From assembly GCF_003182475.1 (NCBI RefSeq), contig NZ_QGTS01000015.1, forward strand, positions 1 to 64,000: DNA of 64,000 bases. The letters are read 5' to 3'. The notes below the pieces were generated by a model, which was not told the origin of the DNA, did no database searches, and worked only from the letters and a program-made list of their open reading frames with translations. Both the position numbers and the translations under genes were made by a program. Source of the stretch: Mangrovibacter plantisponsor. Lineage in GTDB: Bacteria; Pseudomonadota; Gammaproteobacteria; Enterobacterales; Enterobacteriaceae. Shown piece by piece: positions 62,139-64,000 of the stretch. The first letter of the stretch is position 1; each line of letters begins with the position of its first letter.

Positions 62139-62503
62139 CTATAGAAATAAAATATGTAAAGGACTCTGGCGACATCAAAAAAGAACGTTTAGTTCTTAAA
62201 GTAGTTTCCGATGATCAAATTGGGAATTATGTTACATTCGACACAACATATTTTGATGATGGCACTGTTTCAAACTCAATGAGACACTCCTTCTGGTTTC
62301 CTGATCGAGAGGTCAAAGAAAATGACCTAATCATCGCATATACCAGAAACGGACAGGACTCAAGAGTTGAAAATAAAAATGGAACCACTTCACACTTTTT
62401 CTATATGGGGTTGGATAAATCCATTTGGAATAAAGATGGAGATTGCGCGGTGTTAATGAAGATTGCATCATGGCAACATAAAAAAATAAACAAAACAAAT
62501 TAA
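62135..62503 (+). CDS. Unknown protein, lamin-tail-like, 122 aa
   Basis: A beta-rich cytoplasmic protein. The pattern HSFWFPDREVKENDLIIAYT, then FYMGLDKSIWNKDGDCAVL, resembles a lamin-tail-type immunoglobulin fold (N-x-x-GD-x-V/A-L core). The likeness is by eye. It is translated with the membrane coiled-coil gene (ATGA overlap). Such small paired genes in recombinase-rich islands are often defence or regulatory modules. Confidence 0.72.
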   Translation: MTIEIKYVKDSGDIKKERLVLKVVSDDQIGNYVTFDTTYFDDGTVSNSMRHSFWFPDREVKENDLIIAYTRNGQDSRVENKNGTTSHFFYMGLDKSIWNKDGDCAVLMKIASWQHKKINKTN

Positions 62504-62512
62504 AAAGCATTA

Positions 62513-62538
62513 AAGTGCCAAGTATGGACTTGGCACTT
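62513..62538. terminator. Bidirectional terminator between convergent genes
   Basis: AAGTGCCAAG and CTTGGCACTT form a perfect 10-bp stem with a 6-nt loop and AT-rich flanks on both sides. Confidence 0.8.
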
Positions 62539-62541
62539 ACT

Positions 62542-62928
62542 CTAAAATATTTTATTTAGAATCTCGGCTTGAATTATTGGATGAAATTCCTCATACATTG
62601 TATTCATACGAACGTTATTCTTTTCTTTAGGTTTTGCCACTCTAAATGATTCAGTAACCAACCACTTTATATTTCTGCCGATTGACACGACATTGCTGAT
62701 TTCCATAATCGTTTCATTCATTACTACACCAATAGCCTTCACGATAATATATTTACTAGAAGGAGGTGCGGATTTTATATATATGAAATCACCAACCTTC
62801 AGCGTTTTTATGAATTGGTGTAATTCAGGGGCATCCTCAACATCCCATCCAGGGCCAGCAATATTATTAGATATAAACAACTCACTCACATCTTCATCAT
62901 AATAAGCACCAATAGCATAGATAGCCAT
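62542..62928 (-). CDS. Unknown protein, possible EVE/PUA-like domain, 128 aa
   Basis: Starts MAIYAIGAYYDEDVSELFIS with GAGAG upstream. The order of an opening beta strand with aromatic residues, PGWDVEDAPELHQFI, VGDFIYIKS and IIVKAIGVV recalls EVE/PUA-like domains. These bind modified bases in nucleic acids and are frequent in restriction-type defence loci. Assignment is tentative. AT-rich; single gene. Confidence 0.68.
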   Translation of the reverse strand: MAIYAIGAYYDEDVSELFISNNIAGPGWDVEDAPELHQFIKTLKVGDFIYIKSAPPSSKYIIVKAIGVVMNETIMEISNVVSIGRNIKWLVTESFRVAKPKEKNNVRMNTMYEEFHPIIQAEILNKIF

Positions 62929-63085
62929 AAAATCTCTCACAATTTAAGTTTCGAACAACTCTTACTGATAGGTTAGTCAATAACCATACCAACATAAAGC
63001 ACAAATATCACAGTCGACGAACATTCACAAAGAATAGAGAGTATTACGGAGGAAATCAGCATCCTCCTACATTGACGCAACGATA

Positions 63086-63328
63086 TCAATACCCTGTAGT
63101 TTGGAAACTCCCTGTATGTTCTCCGATTCCTAATAACTGATTCGCGATGTTGACAGCTTTGTAAGTATGGCTGCGAGTGCAATTGTGGCCTACGTGATAT
63201 GCTGAACTTGTTTTGATAGCCTCCATATACCGCACTTCAAATCCTACTCTACCATCAAAAAAGCGATAGATTCGTTGTGTGAGCTTTAGGGCAAGAGAGA
63301 TAACCCGCTCATTCGTGAGCTGCTCCCC
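63086..63328 (-). pseudogene. Truncated unknown coding fragment, 80 codons
   Basis: Between two stops the frame reads as a plausible basic protein (GEQLTNERVISLALKLTQRI, DGRVGFEVRYMEAIKTSSAY, ANQLLGIGEHTGS) but lacks a start; the only internal ATG would give a short tail. Probably a 5'-truncated gene from the mobile region. The flanking parts 62929-63085 and 63329-63524 show no other gene. Confidence 0.45.
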
Positions 63329-63524
63329 TTAAACGGAGATGAGATCACAATTGCTGAACTGATACGCTATGATACTGATGTCTTGAATAGATAACGTTTT
63401 TTTGGCATATATCAAATCATTGAACCATAAAACTATCGCAACACATACAAATAATAGAGTATTTTTATTCGTAAAGTCTGTATGAGAAAAACTGGCATAG
63501 ATATAATCACTCAAGGTTACTACT

Positions 63525-64000
63525 ATGATGCAAAGCATTGACTTACTTAGAGACTACGGAATTTTCAGAAATTACATCAAAACTGATGCAAAAGATTTTG
63601 GAAGGCTTAATTTAATATACGGTTGGAATGGAAGCGGAAAATCAACATTATCGTCGCTTTTTGAACAGATAGAAAACCATCAGAACACTAGATACCCTAA
63701 TTCAACCTTTTCTATAAAAACCTTCGAACAAGGAACGATAACAAAAGATAACATTTCCGCAAATAATTTAAACCTGAAAGTATTCAATCAAAGTTTTATA
63801 AACAAAAACATTGACTGGAACAACTCAGTAAAAAGTATTTTGTTGATAGCTCAAGAAAAAATTGAAGAGAAGAAAAAATTAGAGGAATTGAGAACATCTT
63901 TAGATAAAAAAACAAAAGAGTATGTTAGAAGAAAAACAGCGAATGATAAACTTACCGATGAACTTCAAAAGTTCCTAACGGATGCAGCTAAGAGAACTAA
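63525..64000 (+). CDS. AAA ATPase, AAA_13/PrrC-RloC-like N-terminus (3' cut by window)
   Basis: Only the first 158 codons are present. After SIDLLRDYGIFRNY the Walker A motif appears in LNLIYGWNGSGKSTLSSLF (about residues 29-47). KVFNQSFINKNIDW follows, and then a Lys/Glu-rich coiled coil begins (about 115 on: KIEEKKKLEELRTSLDKKTK). This is the layout of AAA_13 SMC/Rad50-like ATPases, which include the anticodon nucleases PrrC and RloC and many phage-defence proteins. Whether a nuclease domain follows cannot be seen. Two adjacent ATGs with AAGG upstream; AT-rich. Confidence 0.82.
   Translation, partial: MMQSIDLLRDYGIFRNYIKTDAKDFGRLNLIYGWNGSGKSTLSSLFEQIENHQNTRYPNSTFSIKTFEQGTITKDNISANNLNLKVFNQSFINKNIDWNNSVKSILLIAQEKIEEKKKLEELRTSLDKKTKEYVRRKTANDKLTDELQKFLTDAAKRT

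Noticed and set aside
63329-63538. 69-codon minus-strand hydrophobic frame
   Set aside because: It overlaps the promoter and start of the AAA ATPase and has no ribosome site; AT-rich DNA gives such frames by chance.
1-64000. tRNA, rRNA, CRISPR and phage structural genes
   Set aside because: None were seen on reading; the island at the right end has no tRNA-like attachment site visible in the window.

Overview
The window looks like a chromosomal segment of an enteric bacterium (Enterobacterales, probably Enterobacteriaceae). It opens with the last 42 codons of a class I fumarase almost identical to the E. coli FumA C-terminus. It also carries an E. coli-type CspA gene with a YmcF/YnfQ-type follower, a YoaK-like micro-protein, remnants of yafNO, and a complete aryl polyene (APE) cluster in the apeA-R order known from enterics. 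Most genes have a balanced base composition. From about 57.5 kb, and especially after 61.5 kb, the sequence becomes AT-rich and mosaic and looks horizontally acquired.

Layout. 0-2.6 kb: fumA end, then a two-gene unit (unknown protein plus PAS-GGEEF diguanylate cyclase) bracketed by two inverted copies of a 141-bp element. Each copy sits inside a duplicated terminator hairpin. 2.6-5.4 kb: Bcr-type drug exporter, a repeat-built coiled-coil membrane protein and a LysE exporter, all on the minus strand. 5.4-14.7 kb: a divergent catabolic regulon. The minus arm has an ABC permease-ATPase fusion, PhyH dioxygenase, solute-binding protein and class II aldolase. The plus arm has a LysR regulator, flavin monooxygenase, RidA, DUF1028 and an M20 deacylase. 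Together they look like uptake and stepwise breakdown of an unidentified, probably N-substituted amino-acid-like compound. 14.8-25 kb: an oxidoreductase facing a four-gene tripartite efflux operon (adaptor, two RND pumps, outer membrane factor) of the MdtABC/MuxABC-OpmB kind. 25-26.8 kb: a methyltransferase and a divergent XRE regulator.

27.1-42.2 kb is the APE cluster. Two ACPs, a ligase, ketosynthases (ApeO, ApeR) with a chain-length-factor-like partner (ApeC), a ketoreductase (ApeQ) and two hot-dog dehydratases (ApeI, ApeP) build the polyene chain. Methyltransferase, acyltransferases, thioesterase, LolA-like protein, lipoproteins and an MMPL pump modify it and deliver it to the outer membrane. 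The genes overlap or nearly touch, as in one long transcript. 42.2-57 kb is a run of ordinary accessory genes: YoaK-like peptide, a very large Cache/SBP/HD-GYP protein, exported cyclophilin-like protein, cupin plus tandem CMD lipoprotein, cold-shock locus, SnoaL-like, PanE-like, XapX, Nudix, AraC/SDR pair, and a GH28 pectinase whose usual catalytic His reads as Arg.

57-64 kb is the mobile part. It holds a c4/Icd-like RNA leader with an unknown gene, a decayed yafNO toxin-antitoxin pair, and an Hcp cassette with DUF1493 and an unknown basic protein. A serine recombinase follows, among TGCCAGAAAA-type repeats, then an AT-rich block of unknown genes (membrane coiled-coil protein, lamin-tail-like protein, EVE/PUA-like protein). 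The last gene is the start of an AAA ATPase of the PrrC/RloC-related type, cut by the window edge. This last block is the best place to look for an undescribed defence-like module. The terminator-duplicating 141-bp element is the most distinctive sequence-level novelty.
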